Notes under the pieces: model-generated
Database searches by the model: none
Told to the model about the DNA's origin: nothing
The model's input: the letters and a program-made list of their open reading frames with translations, nothing else
Origin: Paludibacteraceae bacterium
GTDB taxonomy: Bacteria > Bacteroidota > Bacteroidia > Bacteroidales > Paludibacteraceae
Reading direction: 5' to 3'
Length of the DNA: 64,000 bases
Assembly (NCBI GenBank): GCA_017632345.1
Contig: JAGBRL010000035.1
Location: 31,810-95,809 of the forward strand
Shown: one piece after another, positions 46,101 to 53,360 of the stretch
Layout: every line of letters starts with the position of its first letter
Numbering within the stretch: position 1 is the first letter of the stretch
Made by a program: the position numbers and the translations under genes

Positions 46101-47143
46101 TAGTCAATCGCAAGGACTGGAAGACAACTACCACTCTGCCCTGTCACAAACTGTTCAAAGTACGGAACAAACGTAAACGCGGTCAACCCTGACGGAGTAG
46201 CTGGAAAACTTCCATAAAAAGTTAAATCAAATCTGTACGCATGTCTCCCCTCTTTTTTATTTCCCACATATTCTTTAAATCGGCCTTTCCCGAAATCTAT
46301 TTGTGCCACACTTCGACTATCCGACGCTTCAAAAATCAACTCTTCCGTTTCATCATCATATATAGCCACTTCCAATATATCACTTGTTGTTGTACCGTGA
46401 CCTGTACGTGTGTAAATCTTAGCCGACTCATCTATAAAAGGAGTACATCCGTTATCTGGAAACACGAAATACAATCTTGCAGTAAATCTGTACGATTTGC
46501 CCCAGTTGCCAGCAGTCGGAAACACCAATGTAAATGGGTCATTTACAAAACCCGTACCATTAAGACCCATGCAATAGTAGAAGTTAGACTCCAGACTCGC
46601 CATATTATGAGGCATATAGCCAAAGTCTTGAGTTACAGAGTACGACGCCCCATCCTTCCCTGCAAATCCAATGCCTGCATCATTGAAATGGTGATATATA
46701 TCATTTGGCACCGAAACCGACGCATTAAATGAATCCTTAGGCGTAAAGTCTGTACCCATATAATATTCGCCAGTAGTGGTAGTATGGCACATATCAGGGC
46801 AATCAGTCTCCAAGCCTATCGAAACCGTAGCTTTTTCGGTTGTATTCCTCAAAACGACCTGATACATAACATTTTCAGCATTAGGCATATTCGGCACAAT
46901 AATATTATTTGCCCCACTATGCAACGTCGATTCCACTACATCCCAGCTCGAACCGCCATCTGTGGAGACTGTCCAGTCCAAAATCCCAGTTGTACCAGAA
47001 AAACCTGATGCTGTCAAGACTATTGGCATACCAACACAAGAACGATCAACGTCCGACGTCAGCTCCTGTGCAGATGCAGAAACCGTCAACATCGTTAATA
47101 CTGGAATCAAAGCAAAACAGCGAGACCTCCTCAACATTGTCAT
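40154..47143 (-). CDS. Giant HYR-repeat surface protein with type B T9SS sorting domain
   Basis: This protein of about 2330 residues has a signal peptide in RRSRCFALIPVLTMLTVSASA. The start is uncertain: in-frame methionines also occur at 47263, 47161 and 47137, and the promoter -7 box lies near 47376. The middle has about ten HYR-like repeats, each opening with a D...P...C motif (DTTAPNINCELID, DTTSPVFDCSSLD, SVTPPVFNCGDIED, DTTLPSGWKCDL) and carrying a GTT.I.W.F/Y strand. The C-terminus (AFMKGYFVMIFNRYGQKVFEG through VDPGVYFYDTRLKDG) is a gliding-motility-type (type B) T9SS domain. Such proteins are exported across the outer membrane, often as adhesins; no enzyme motif is visible. Confidence 0.85.
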   Translation of the reverse strand: MTMLRRSRCFALIPVLTMLTVSASAQELTSDVDRSCVGMPIVLTASGFSGTTGILDWTVSTDGGSSWDVVESTLHSGANNIIVPNMPNAENVMYQVVLRNTTEKATVSIGLETDCPDMCHTTTTGEYYMGTDFTPKDSFNASVSVPNDIYHHFNDAGIGFAGKDGASYSVTQDFGYMPHNMASLESNFYYCMGLNGTGFVNDPFTLVFPTAGNWGKSYRFTARLYFVFPDNGCTPFIDESAKIYTRTGHGTTTSDILEVAIYDDETEELIFEASDSRSVAQIDFGKGRFKEYVGNKKEGRHAYRFDLTFYGSFPATPSGLTAFTFVPYFEQFVTGQSGSCLPVLAIDYISAEVENVCVGENPVCIGDVAVANAAGFPKNANYKWEVLVDGEWRHLSEHDRKKQMEVPITEAGKTTYRVSDGGDPSHMFEFFIIGKNCKPMTPGGVSGDRTVCVADDATVSYTVNPLDANDAIRYSWFIRRVDENGKITDCSVADEVFGIKKIETSGGQLETVKFTFGSSMQESKREGEFKLGVFAINAGAVSDTLLVDLTLKEKPAVSLELLGNYFAPGTSETDKELCPADKYQKIVANIASPNGYPADKYTFVWSGASGTSDTATVDIETVADRCDPAKEKSMKIGVSVSKDGCETGVANTYKVRPSVGPSINCESIKDDERIFILGPTQSDTLVRFPIPDFSADCDPNPILTIELKGKRTNQTISLGKYTADSIKAGLIESSVLDIRLKSDTIRTTYTVKDGCDSTRTCGIVFIVKDTTAPNINCELIDDYSTKLSYFGSCEAVPGLHESLPTLVAPELEDRNGSDGVIKGTYLGRFNGKDGGEPNVDLTNFNKKIALNDKYESGNNYILWGFYDFDGNVAYCIQLVRVLDDIKPNVYNCPEDSMIGEIGMDPEKCGLSLGHFLKNLSASRVPYAKDQCSSTKVLKPRYFYKLTGTDNPWVEIDTTKMNDIVFVVEPDKDSAIYDLAWRFYKDGANGVTVSDTTYAECVQTFILKDKEGPRGDCRDLPEHNVKVNQHALNSDVSFKYASGKNPDGGADEVGVIYSLAGEFNIPVPVDNCGGEVIIDIELVDPGKKDGAEENMRISGKGDADGIANLIEKLNRYKFNVGVTHVIYTFTDERGNKNVCDQRITVSSKYAPIPDCSKSIDQELVSQGTCKVDLNLNLGDVPTANFPYFLEVRDNKTGEPYSPEKYDSYHVNPISKDMPGVKGYPSKVVRVTNVDSITLLPTAISKTYELVNTYDEVDKVPVKIVNTYNDAGNVTEEVVHEYVNIHLSNFNQLPDELTKEFPTGTHLVTWFFDNGYGDIDSCVSKIVVKDTTSPVFDCSSLDTIKAPIDQVSICETAVEIDIPEAHDYCNPSYIAKGVGVRSDKLPLNAVYPAGITTITWTFTSPYSTSAKVCEQKVLVQSVTPPVFNCGDIEDINVYTKLDACDVTADMVEFDEYFARDYCTNDPVQGVKSREDGKTFEDNYPLGTTKIKWLFVSPYSLVEKVCYQNVIVHDTTLPSGWKCDLIEPRVINVEISTSDAFVPVDDVVKSGLLLDGNKNLYTDPCGEVLIDSKRSDGKALTDNYPLGETTITWTYTDHAGNVMNCDQTVIVGDMSAGEMKCPKDLDGKTFGCYSGLDIKPYETFEEFKLVGGTWDKDEALLDSFWHEDEMNDDTCNTSVKRVYWIRNIRGLKTSCEQEFNVRDEIAPVFKATPGDIVMTCDDYEIPEPDSLYVEDNCAGVFKVGAKVTNYRSKDPSSCEYYNYSIKHEWIAEDACGNSTTHTRFVYIKDTVPPTVTWDAFFRDTTLAELAGSCVFTVPDFESKLKDKVSDNCNETSRISIVQTPPAGSQIKETTTVKLKIFDNCDNSVDTFFVVRVSPRKSIVKVEAEDKSLCITETTTLNSKEVFSVTGKLERIIFGKIQSIDSRVFIDYYKDSIKEENLIFSNNPTTYYYSKGFDKISSKDRENLLKIVSNNQSGRYVFVGMDTVAYCSDTASAYFDFVERPRISLYADTVALCEGDSIAITGPNSFFHKYGVCIDERGGVVDSTAWLLDDSLYHAHQPVPGGYRTLKFYAKNECGESDSKNSLFAFCEMLKATTEDSLLAAGSEENLKLWREDKLYSNDSIVLDVHTRYDANKFILTTLPTDKPRVVRGDGASLIVKTNYKPKTYYWYRVNGKSDGMSCFDAFSVNGEVDDDCVDSDDSKDELLGVTIDGFDVDANKFALASVSDTADYYVLITDSVCPAAQSNVVEIAVLDELPSAITPYTLDNLNDAFMKGYFVMIFNRYGQKVFEGEDGWDGKIDGVLVDPGVYFYDTRLKDGSVVSGTIEVVKIK

Positions 47144-47368
47144 GTCAAGAACACCTCTCATACTTCCATATATGTAGCCCAAAACGGACTTAATCTCAGA
47201 TAAAACCATAAGGTTTAATTTTAGTTTATAATTTAATCCAAATATCGATCTCTTGTTTTTCACAACTTCGCATTAGATTATTGGCAAAATTTATTTTACA
47301 AATTAAGCTAGGTAACCGATTTGCAGTTTTATAATTTACCAATAATTTAGTTCTCAGCAAAAACGTCA

Positions 47369-47401
47369 CAAATATAGTTTTTTAAAATCTAATATTCCAA
47401 C
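47369..47401 (-). promoter_or_regulatory. Promoter of the giant HYR protein gene
   Basis: The minus strand reads TATATTTG (47376-47369) followed by TGACG, with GTTG about 21 nt upstream. The transcript would begin near 47362. Confidence 0.6.
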
Positions 47402-47481
47402 TATTTTGCAACAAAAACGCAACAACATCACAAAAAACACTCTTTTTTTTGTTAATTTTATTAACATTTGAGAGTTCGCAA

Positions 47482-47517
47482 ACAAAAGAGAGGCCGACCC
47501 AAAGGTCAACCTCTCGC
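47482..47517 (-). terminator. Terminator of prs
   Basis: GAGAGG (47488-47493) pairs with CCTCTC (47510-47515), extended by GACC/GGTC, and on the minus strand is followed by TTTTGTTTGC. Confidence 0.75.
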
Positions 47518-47544
47518 ACTATTACTGTATGCAATCTTTATATT

Positions 47545-48483
47545 TTACAGAAGATACTGTTCACTGATAGACTCACCAGCATAGACACGTCTGATAGTGT
47601 CAGCAAAGAGTTCCGCGATAGAAAGCACGCGAGCCTTCTTGCACGACTTAGTGAACGGAATAGAGTTGGTGAATATAAGTTCAGTCAAGCTAGACTCATC
47701 CACTCTAGAGCTTGCCGGGTCAGACATAACGGCGTGAGACACGATAGCGCGAACAGAAGCTGCTCCGGCGTTAGTCATAATGTCTGCGGCTTTTGTCAAA
47801 GTTCCGGCAGTGTCCACCATATCGTCAAGGATAATAACATTCTTGCCTTCAACATCGCCAATTACAGTCATCTCGCTCACAACATTAGCCTTTTCACGGC
47901 TCTTGTGGCAAAGCACCATAGGACAACCAAGATACTTCGCGTAAGAATTAGCGCGCTTAGAGCCTCCGACGTCCGGCGAAGCCACTACAAGATTTTCAAG
48001 GTTCATCGACTTCACATACGGCAAGAAAATAGAAGATGCGTAAAGATGGTCAACCGGCACGTCAAAGAACCCTTGAATCTGGTCTGCATGCAAGTCCATC
48101 GTAATTAGGCGGTCTATACCTGCCGTGCTCAACAGATCAGCCACAAGCTTAGCCCCGATTGCCACGCGCGGCTTGTCCTTACGGTCCTGTCTTGCCCAAC
48201 CGAAGTAAGGAACCACTGCAATAATCTTGTAAGCCGAAGCCCTTTTTGCAGCATCTATCATAAGCAAAAGTTCCATAAGGTTGTCAGCGTTAGGGAACGT
48301 TGACTGCACAAGGAACACATAGTTGTCACGGATTGACTCCTCATAAGAGACGCCAAACTCTCCGTCTGCGAACTTCTGGATATTCATCTCGCCGAGAGGA
48401 CATCCTAAATTTTTACAAATCTCTTCCGCCAAATACTTAGTACTTGAGCCTGAGAACACTTTGAAAGGGTGGTTGTTATCCAT
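47545..48483 (-). CDS. prs: Ribose-phosphate pyrophosphokinase
   Basis: This 312-residue enzyme makes PRPP from ribose 5-phosphate and ATP for nucleotide, histidine and tryptophan synthesis. The start at 48483 gives the family N-terminus (MDNNHPFKVFSGSSTKYLAEEI); a longer in-frame extension to 48573 is unlikely since transcription is predicted to begin about there. The ATP/metal region is VPYFGWARQDRKDKPR, followed by TMDLHADQIQGFFDVPVDHL and the PRPP-binding loop VIILDDMVDTAGTL. It is full length and well conserved. Confidence 0.96.
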   Translation of the reverse strand: MDNNHPFKVFSGSSTKYLAEEICKNLGCPLGEMNIQKFADGEFGVSYEESIRDNYVFLVQSTFPNADNLMELLLMIDAAKRASAYKIIAVVPYFGWARQDRKDKPRVAIGAKLVADLLSTAGIDRLITMDLHADQIQGFFDVPVDHLYASSIFLPYVKSMNLENLVVASPDVGGSKRANSYAKYLGCPMVLCHKSREKANVVSEMTVIGDVEGKNVIILDDMVDTAGTLTKAADIMTNAGAASVRAIVSHAVMSDPASSRVDESSLTELIFTNSIPFTKSCKKARVLSIAELFADTIRRVYAGESISEQYLL

Positions 48484-48581
48484 TTTTGAAAATTTGATTT
48501 TCTGTCTGTGACAAAGGAACTGCCAAAATTTTGCAGAACGAGCAAAAGTTCCGCCAAACCAGCCAATTTCCAAAATTTCTG

Positions 48582-48609
48582 CAAAGGTAATATTTTTTTA
48601 TTAAAACAA
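48582..48609 (-). promoter_or_regulatory. Promoter of prs
   Basis: The minus strand has TACCTTTG (48589-48582) with GTTG about 17 nt upstream. The -7 box is good; the spacing is a little short. Confidence 0.55.
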
Positions 48610-48640
48610 CATCAATTCGACGTGTTAGACTTAATAAAAA

Positions 48641-48810
48641 TAAGGCAACTTTCACAAACTATGATTTTGAGGGCTAATATTGCACCAAATAATTTGTGTG
48701 AAATTAAAGTGAAACACGGTTTTTCTTTTTAAATTTTCTTATAACGCAATGCTGCAAAGTGATTTGGCACTGCCTTCCAGGCAGACAACTTCTATAAATT
48801 ACGACTTTTA
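48641..48810. repeat. Two copies of the TTCTATAAATT-core repeat, and the prs-gldD intergenic region
   Basis: A diverged copy (TAAGGCAACTTTCACAAACT, about 48643) and a better copy (CAACTTCTATAAATTACGAC, about 48787) share the core and the flanking T-rich stretch of the 33.87-kb palindrome. Apart from the prs promoter, the 48484-48889 interval holds nothing else that I recognise. Confidence 0.6.
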
Positions 48811-48889
48811 TTATTTTTGCCCTAAATCTTAACCGCAGCCTTCAAGGTCATCCAGACGAAATAACGAAATTCAGAAAAGAGCCTCGGTT

Positions 48890-49468
48890 TCACCTTACCG
48901 CCTTGAACCTCATTGTTTCAACAAGATGTATAATATCCTCTTTCACATACTCCACAACCGGAGCCAGCGAGTCTTGGTTAGGCACAGTGTTGAAATAGAG
49001 CGCGCCTCTGAAAAAGTGGTTCACGCTGTCCGTCAGCACAAACTGCACCGCCGACGCAGTATTTCCCTGCAACTCGTAAAGCATTCCGTAAACTTTCCTC
49101 TCATCATCTACATAGGGCTGCTCAGTTATATTGTCCGCCTTCACAGTGTGCTTATAGACGAAAGAGCGGGAGTCTTCCGATATTTCTTGAAAATTACCAT
49201 CCACCTTTTTGTAACTGCAATAAATTCGACCGCGGAAATCCGGATAGACCACATCAATCCAGTATGGGTCATCCTTGCTTTTTTTCTCCTGAATCTTAGC
49301 CACATCGGCATACTCAAAAGAGTACGGATAATCTTCACTCTCGAACGTCACGTACTTTTTTTCCGGAAGTTCGATTCTAAAGTAACCGATTGGCTTCGGC
49401 GTGTAACTTTCACAGCCCGAAAGCGACAAAGCCATCAATATCAGCATAAAACAAATCTTAGTTCTCAT
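48890..49468 (-). CDS. gldD: Gliding-motility lipoprotein GldD
   Basis: This 192-residue lipoprotein has the lipobox LSGC (Cys19). The mature part starts SYTPKPIGYFRIELPEKKYVTFES and continues with the GldD segments YPYSFEYADVAKI and YCSYKKVDGNFQEISEDSR. It overlaps the end of gldE by 11 nt, the usual gldE-gldD order. GldD is needed for gliding in Flavobacterium but is found in many non-gliding Bacteroidetes; its biochemical role is unknown. No frameshift or truncation is seen. Confidence 0.9.
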   Translation of the reverse strand: MRTKICFMLILMALSLSGCESYTPKPIGYFRIELPEKKYVTFESEDYPYSFEYADVAKIQEKKSKDDPYWIDVVYPDFRGRIYCSYKKVDGNFQEISEDSRSFVYKHTVKADNITEQPYVDDERKVYGMLYELQGNTASAVQFVLTDSVNHFFRGALYFNTVPNQDSLAPVVEYVKEDIIHLVETMRFKAVR

Positions 49469-50789
49469 AACCTTCTGGTATTTGCAATTTCACTTTTTTA
49501 ATACGCCTGCTATCGGCAGAGACAATCTGGAAAACGTATCCGTTATATTCGATTTTCTCCCCCACGACAGGTATCGCCCCTTTTATTTCAAGGATAAGTC
49601 CGGCAAGAGTATCAGCATCCGCCTCAACCTCTGCGAAGACCTCTTTTTCTATCTTGTCAATCTTGAAGAAATCTGTCAAAGCAAGTTTGCCCTCCAGCAA
49701 AAAGTTGCGGCTATCTAGAACCGTGTAAAGCTTCTGTTCGTCGTCATGCTCGTCGCAGATGTCGCCCACTATCACCTCAAGTATATCTTCAAGCGTGACG
49801 ATGCCAGACGTTCCGCCAAACTCATCAACCACAATTGCCATGTGAATATGTTTGCTCTGAAACTCCTTCAGCAAGTCGTCAATTTTCTTAGTCTCCGGCA
49901 CAAAATATGCTGGGCGTATCAGCTTCTGCCACTCAAAATCCTTGTCTTCGTCCAGATACCTCAGCAGGTCTTTTATGTAAAGCACCCCCTTCACATTATC
50001 AATAGAGCCTTCATAAACCGGCAGTCTGGAGTATTCCGTGTCGCGAATAAGCGCAAGCACCTCTTCGTAATTGGTCTTCGAATCCAAGTCAACCACATCA
50101 ACGCGAGGCTTCATTATCTCGTCTGCAGAGATATTACCAAACTCCACTATCCCCTGCAAGATGCCTTTCTCCTCTTTCTCCTGCACCTCGCTCAGGCTAA
50201 GAGTTTCAGACAGTTCGTCTATAGATATTACATGATGAGACTTCAGGTCAAGCCGTCTTCTGACCACTGTAGTAGCCTTCATCAGCAACGTCGCCACTGG
50301 CGAAAAAATTTTCGAGAAAGAATTTATAATCTTCGAGTATGAATACAGATATTTAAGTTTCTTTTCGCTGTCTTTAAGTTTAATCGGGATAAGTTCGCCG
50401 AAAAGAGTCAGCAGCAACACAGCCACAAACGCAGAAGCAGCAAAAACCGCAACCGCCGGAAACTCAGAGAAGCAGCAAACACCGGCCATGCACACTGACA
50501 CGCAGATTAGTATAGCCCAAAGGAAATGTCCTGTCAGGACAGTAGCCATAGACCCCTCCGGAGCCTTCAGCATCTTTTTCAGTATTTTGAACTCTCTGGC
50601 TTCTGACTGGTTAATCTTCTCCAGTTCCTGCTTAGACAAAGAGAAAAGAGCGTGCTCGAAAAACGAAAACACGAAAAACAAGAAAAGCAGAGCGCTCGCC
50701 GCCACTCCGCACAACACCAGCAACAGAACCAGACGAGCATTCGCATCCGGCACCACATCAACTATAAAATCTGATAAAAAAGAGTCCAA
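49458..50789 (-). CDS. gldE: GldE, CNNM/CBS-domain membrane protein
   Basis: This 443-residue membrane protein has an N-terminal CNNM (DUF21) part with about four hydrophobic helices (LVLLLVLCGVAASALLFLFF; FPAVAVFAASAFVAVLLLTLFGE), a pair of CBS domains (ADEIMKPRVDVVDLDSKTNYEE; YFVPETKKIDDLLKEFQ, IVVDEFGGTSGIVTLEDILEVI) and a C-terminal CorC/HlyC domain (EVEADADTLAGLILEIKGAIP). This is the hemolysin-C-like family often linked to metal-ion transport. Linkage to gldD with an 11-nt overlap supports GldE. A hairpin sits at the very start of its transcript. Confidence 0.9.
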   Translation of the reverse strand: MDSFLSDFIVDVVPDANARLVLLLVLCGVAASALLFLFFVFSFFEHALFSLSKQELEKINQSEAREFKILKKMLKAPEGSMATVLTGHFLWAILICVSVCMAGVCCFSEFPAVAVFAASAFVAVLLLTLFGELIPIKLKDSEKKLKYLYSYSKIINSFSKIFSPVATLLMKATTVVRRRLDLKSHHVISIDELSETLSLSEVQEKEEKGILQGIVEFGNISADEIMKPRVDVVDLDSKTNYEEVLALIRDTEYSRLPVYEGSIDNVKGVLYIKDLLRYLDEDKDFEWQKLIRPAYFVPETKKIDDLLKEFQSKHIHMAIVVDEFGGTSGIVTLEDILEVIVGDICDEHDDEQKLYTVLDSRNFLLEGKLALTDFFKIDKIEKEVFAEVEADADTLAGLILEIKGAIPVVGEKIEYNGYVFQIVSADSRRIKKVKLQIPEGYEN

Positions 50790-50811
50790 ATTAAACGTTT
50801 TAGTAAAACTA

Positions 50812-50860
50812 ACAAGGACGGATTTTTCCGTCCTTGCAAATATAGTAAAGAGTTAATGAA
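50812..50860 (-). promoter_or_regulatory. gldE-gldD promoter and leader hairpin
   Basis: The minus strand has TATATTTG (50844-50837) and a T-rich -33 region. Directly past the predicted start the RNA reads GGACGGAAAAATCCGTCC, a perfect hairpin of about 7 bp (50816-50833). The leader to the gldE ATG is about 40 nt. Confidence 0.6.
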
Positions 50861-50950
50861 TTTTAAAAACAAAAGATACAAATCTTTCGGTCTGAGACAA
50901 AATGGCGATTCACATTTAACAGCAACCGCGCATCACAAAGGCCGTCTCAA

Positions 50951-51799
50951 TCACCAACGATAGCCCACAGTCACAAATATATTGTGGTTTTTCAGCGATG
51001 GTTCCTCGCCACCGTACTTCTTCATGAATTTCTTCTCCACAGCCGACACTTTGTACATTTCTGTCAGACCGATAGAGTAACCTGCCGATATTGACCAGAA
51101 ATCATCAGTATCATATCCCAGTTTGAAACAGAACCCGAAGTCGAAATTATCATACAAAGCTTCCTCCTGCTCCAGTTCAGGGTCGCATTGGAATACTGAT
51201 ATTTTATTTTCAGACACAGAGCCATCCATTTCGTTCTTTTTGTATGTGGCAGAACCATAGATTCCCACGCTAAACATTGGAGCTACCGAGATGAATGGAC
51301 GTCCCTTGCCCATTCTTTTGCTAAACTTCACATTCACAGGAATATCCATGTAGAACAAGCTCTCGCCCGGCTCTTTAACTCCATACACACCATCGTAGTC
51401 ATACTTTCCGCCACGAAGCGACAGAATCATTTCTGGCTGAATAGCCAAATACTGTCCAATCGGGAACTCCATGTTCACGCCGACCTGACCGCCAAGCCTC
51501 ATTCCGCCGCCCTCCATATTGGTACGGTATCCAGCCATGTTCAAACCAGCCGTAACTCCAAGCGAAATAAGCCTTACTTCAGGTATGGCAACGTCCGGAA
51601 CAAGCGAGTCTCTTGTATTGAGCGACTCAATAGACGCCGTATCCTTAGGCACTACAGGCTGAACGTCCACAATCTCAGCTGAGACATTGTTGATTTCAAC
51701 GTCCGGTTCGTCTGCAACCACTTCAAGTTCTCCAACCTGAGCATAGATGAAAGGCATAGAAAGCAGCCCCATCACAGCAAAAGAAATTATCTTTTTCAT
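50951..51799 (-). CDS. Outer-membrane beta-barrel protein (PorT/OMP_b-brl family)
   Basis: This 282-residue protein has a signal peptide (IISFAVMGLLSMPFIYAQ), an acidic linker rich in Glu, Asp and Val, and a C-terminal eight-strand-type barrel (ISLGVTAGLNMAGYRTNM, GGQVGVNMEFPIGQYLAIQPEMIL, FSAGYSIG-like segment GQYRQ/SISAGYSIGLTEMYKV) ending in aromatic YRW. It resembles the broad PorT-like outer-membrane barrel family. I do not assign it as PorT itself. A divergent promoter pair lies upstream; its own leader would be about 240 nt. Confidence 0.75.
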   Translation of the reverse strand: MKKIISFAVMGLLSMPFIYAQVGELEVVADEPDVEINNVSAEIVDVQPVVPKDTASIESLNTRDSLVPDVAIPEVRLISLGVTAGLNMAGYRTNMEGGGMRLGGQVGVNMEFPIGQYLAIQPEMILSLRGGKYDYDGVYGVKEPGESLFYMDIPVNVKFSKRMGKGRPFISVAPMFSVGIYGSATYKKNEMDGSVSENKISVFQCDPELEQEEALYDNFDFGFCFKLGYDTDDFWSISAGYSIGLTEMYKVSAVEKKFMKKYGGEEPSLKNHNIFVTVGYRW

Positions 51800-52048
51800 T
51801 AATATTCTGTTAAACTATTATCTTAAATTTAAATCTTATTCTGACAGAAAATCTCGTCCGCCACCGTCTCCTCTAAAAACTCAGCAATAATTCCACATCG
51901 TCTCAAAACTTCCGCGACATCTCTTCACAAACATGTCCGCCCCGCAGCAACATCAAAAGCCCCCGCAACCAAGACATCGGGCACACTAAATTGACGAGAG
52001 AAATAATCTTATAAGCCACACTTTTCAAACCGCCACACTTCGAGAGCC

Positions 52049-52080
52049 CAAAAATATCATTTTATTTGCAAAATAACAAA
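52049..52080 (-). promoter_or_regulatory. Promoter of the barrel protein gene
   Basis: On the minus strand TTTG (52080-52077), a 20-nt spacer and TATTTTTG (52056-52049) match the consensus. The start near 52042 gives an unusually long leader of about 240 nt. Confidence 0.55.
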
Positions 52081-52109
52081 CTTATTTTTCAACTCTCTGA
52101 AAAAAATAA

Positions 52110-52124
52110 TAACTTTGCGTTGTG
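52110..52124 (+). promoter_or_regulatory. -7 box of the PagL-like gene
   Basis: TAACTTTG at 52110-52117 is followed by CG. The predicted start near 52124 lies after the GTG at 52122, so the ATG at 52140 is the likely start codon. Confidence 0.6.
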
Positions 52125-52139
52125 AAATATATTTATTGT

Positions 52140-53345
52140 ATGTACAAAAAGGTGTTATTGTCTGTGTTGATGCAAGTTCTTTTTATTCTGTCGGGCTTCG
52201 CATCTGACACGACGAAAAGTGAATTTCTAAGGAAACTGAATTTCAAGGCGGAACACGGAATCGCGCTGAAGACTAACGACTTCATAAAATCAGAAGGATT
52301 TCGTCAGGGCTACGAAGCGTACTCGCTCAAATACACACTTCAGCCAAAACATAACGACTGGCTAAATTACATCAACCATGACTCTTACAACGGCGTTGGC
52401 TTATACTTTGCAAACCTGCGCGAAAAACGCATGGGCTATCCGTTTTCCATCTTCCTTGTGCAGGGAGCACGGCTTGCAAGACTTCACAAACGATTCACGC
52501 TGAATTACGAATTCAACCTCGGCTATTCGGCAAACTGGAAGACATATAACGCATTTTCTAATCAGGATAACATAACCATAGGCACAAGCGAAAACATACA
52601 TATCGGAGGCTCGGTCTTCTTCGATTGGGCTATGAGCCGACGTTTCAACCTCCGTCTGGGAGCCGGCGTGACACACTTCTCTAACGGAGCGTCAAGAATG
52701 CCCAACAAGGGTCTGAATCTCGCAGCCGGATTTCTGGAGGTTAACTATAAACTTAATGAAGACGGATATCCAAAGACTCCGGAGACAAAGCCTGTCGCCC
52801 CGCCTTTGCGCAAACGCATAGACCATGAGTTTTTGGTGACATTCTCATCCAGACAAGTCTATTACAGCACCACAAACACAGGATTGCCTACACAATACCT
52901 CAATCAGAAGTACCGTGTGCTGGAGACTAGCTACTCACCCATGTTCGTAAACAGACACAAATACAAATGGGGGCCAAGCCTGAACATTCTTTACGACGAA
53001 AGTTCCGGCTCTTATGCACGTCGCGAGCAGAACGAACTGGACGGTTTTTGGTATGACCGCGTGATAAAAGGAGACATGAAAGAGCGCTTTGGCGTTGGCA
53101 TCGGACTAAAAGGAGAGATAACCTTGCCTTACGTGTCTTACTTCGCCAACCTCGGATACAACGTGATACACGGCAATGAAAGAGACTCGCGCTTCTATCA
53201 AATACTAGGTGTGAAGGCAGATATTGTATCTAACATCTTCGGCACGTTCGGCATACGGGCGACACGCTTCAGCAAGGCTCAGTTCATATACTGGAGCTTG
53301 GGTTACGCCTTGCCCGTTTACCGAAAAGAGAAGCCAAAGGCGTAA
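52140..53345 (+). CDS. PagL-like acyloxyacyl hydrolase (lipid A 3-O-deacylase family)
   Basis: This 401-residue outer-membrane protein has a signal peptide (KVLLSVLMQVLFILSGFAS). The PagL signature is visible as GVTHFSNGAS, with catalytic His179 and Ser181 (PagL H126/S128). A Glu follows in the next strand (GFLEVNYK). The beta-strand-rich remainder ends ALPVYRKEKPKA. The family removes acyl chains from lipid A; Bacteroidetes members are longer than Pseudomonas PagL, as here. Activity on lipid A is inferred from the family. The 52140 start is chosen from the promoter position. Confidence 0.8.
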   Translation: MYKKVLLSVLMQVLFILSGFASDTTKSEFLRKLNFKAEHGIALKTNDFIKSEGFRQGYEAYSLKYTLQPKHNDWLNYINHDSYNGVGLYFANLREKRMGYPFSIFLVQGARLARLHKRFTLNYEFNLGYSANWKTYNAFSNQDNITIGTSENIHIGGSVFFDWAMSRRFNLRLGAGVTHFSNGASRMPNKGLNLAAGFLEVNYKLNEDGYPKTPETKPVAPPLRKRIDHEFLVTFSSRQVYYSTTNTGLPTQYLNQKYRVLETSYSPMFVNRHKYKWGPSLNILYDESSGSYARREQNELDGFWYDRVIKGDMKERFGVGIGLKGEITLPYVSYFANLGYNVIHGNERDSRFYQILGVKADIVSNIFGTFGIRATRFSKAQFIYWSLGYALPVYRKEKPKA

Positions 53346-53360
53346 GGCTGCTCACACAGA

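Larger units (their letters stand above)
51800..52139. other. Divergent intergenic region
   Basis: Apart from the two divergent promoters near 52.05-52.12 kb, the stretch 51800-52040 shows no reading frame, hairpin or repeat that I can support; it is the predicted long leader of the barrel gene. Confidence 0.45.

Noticed and set aside
47464..48108. Long plus-strand frame opposite prs
   Set aside because: It is the antisense shadow of prs, with no promoter or family match.
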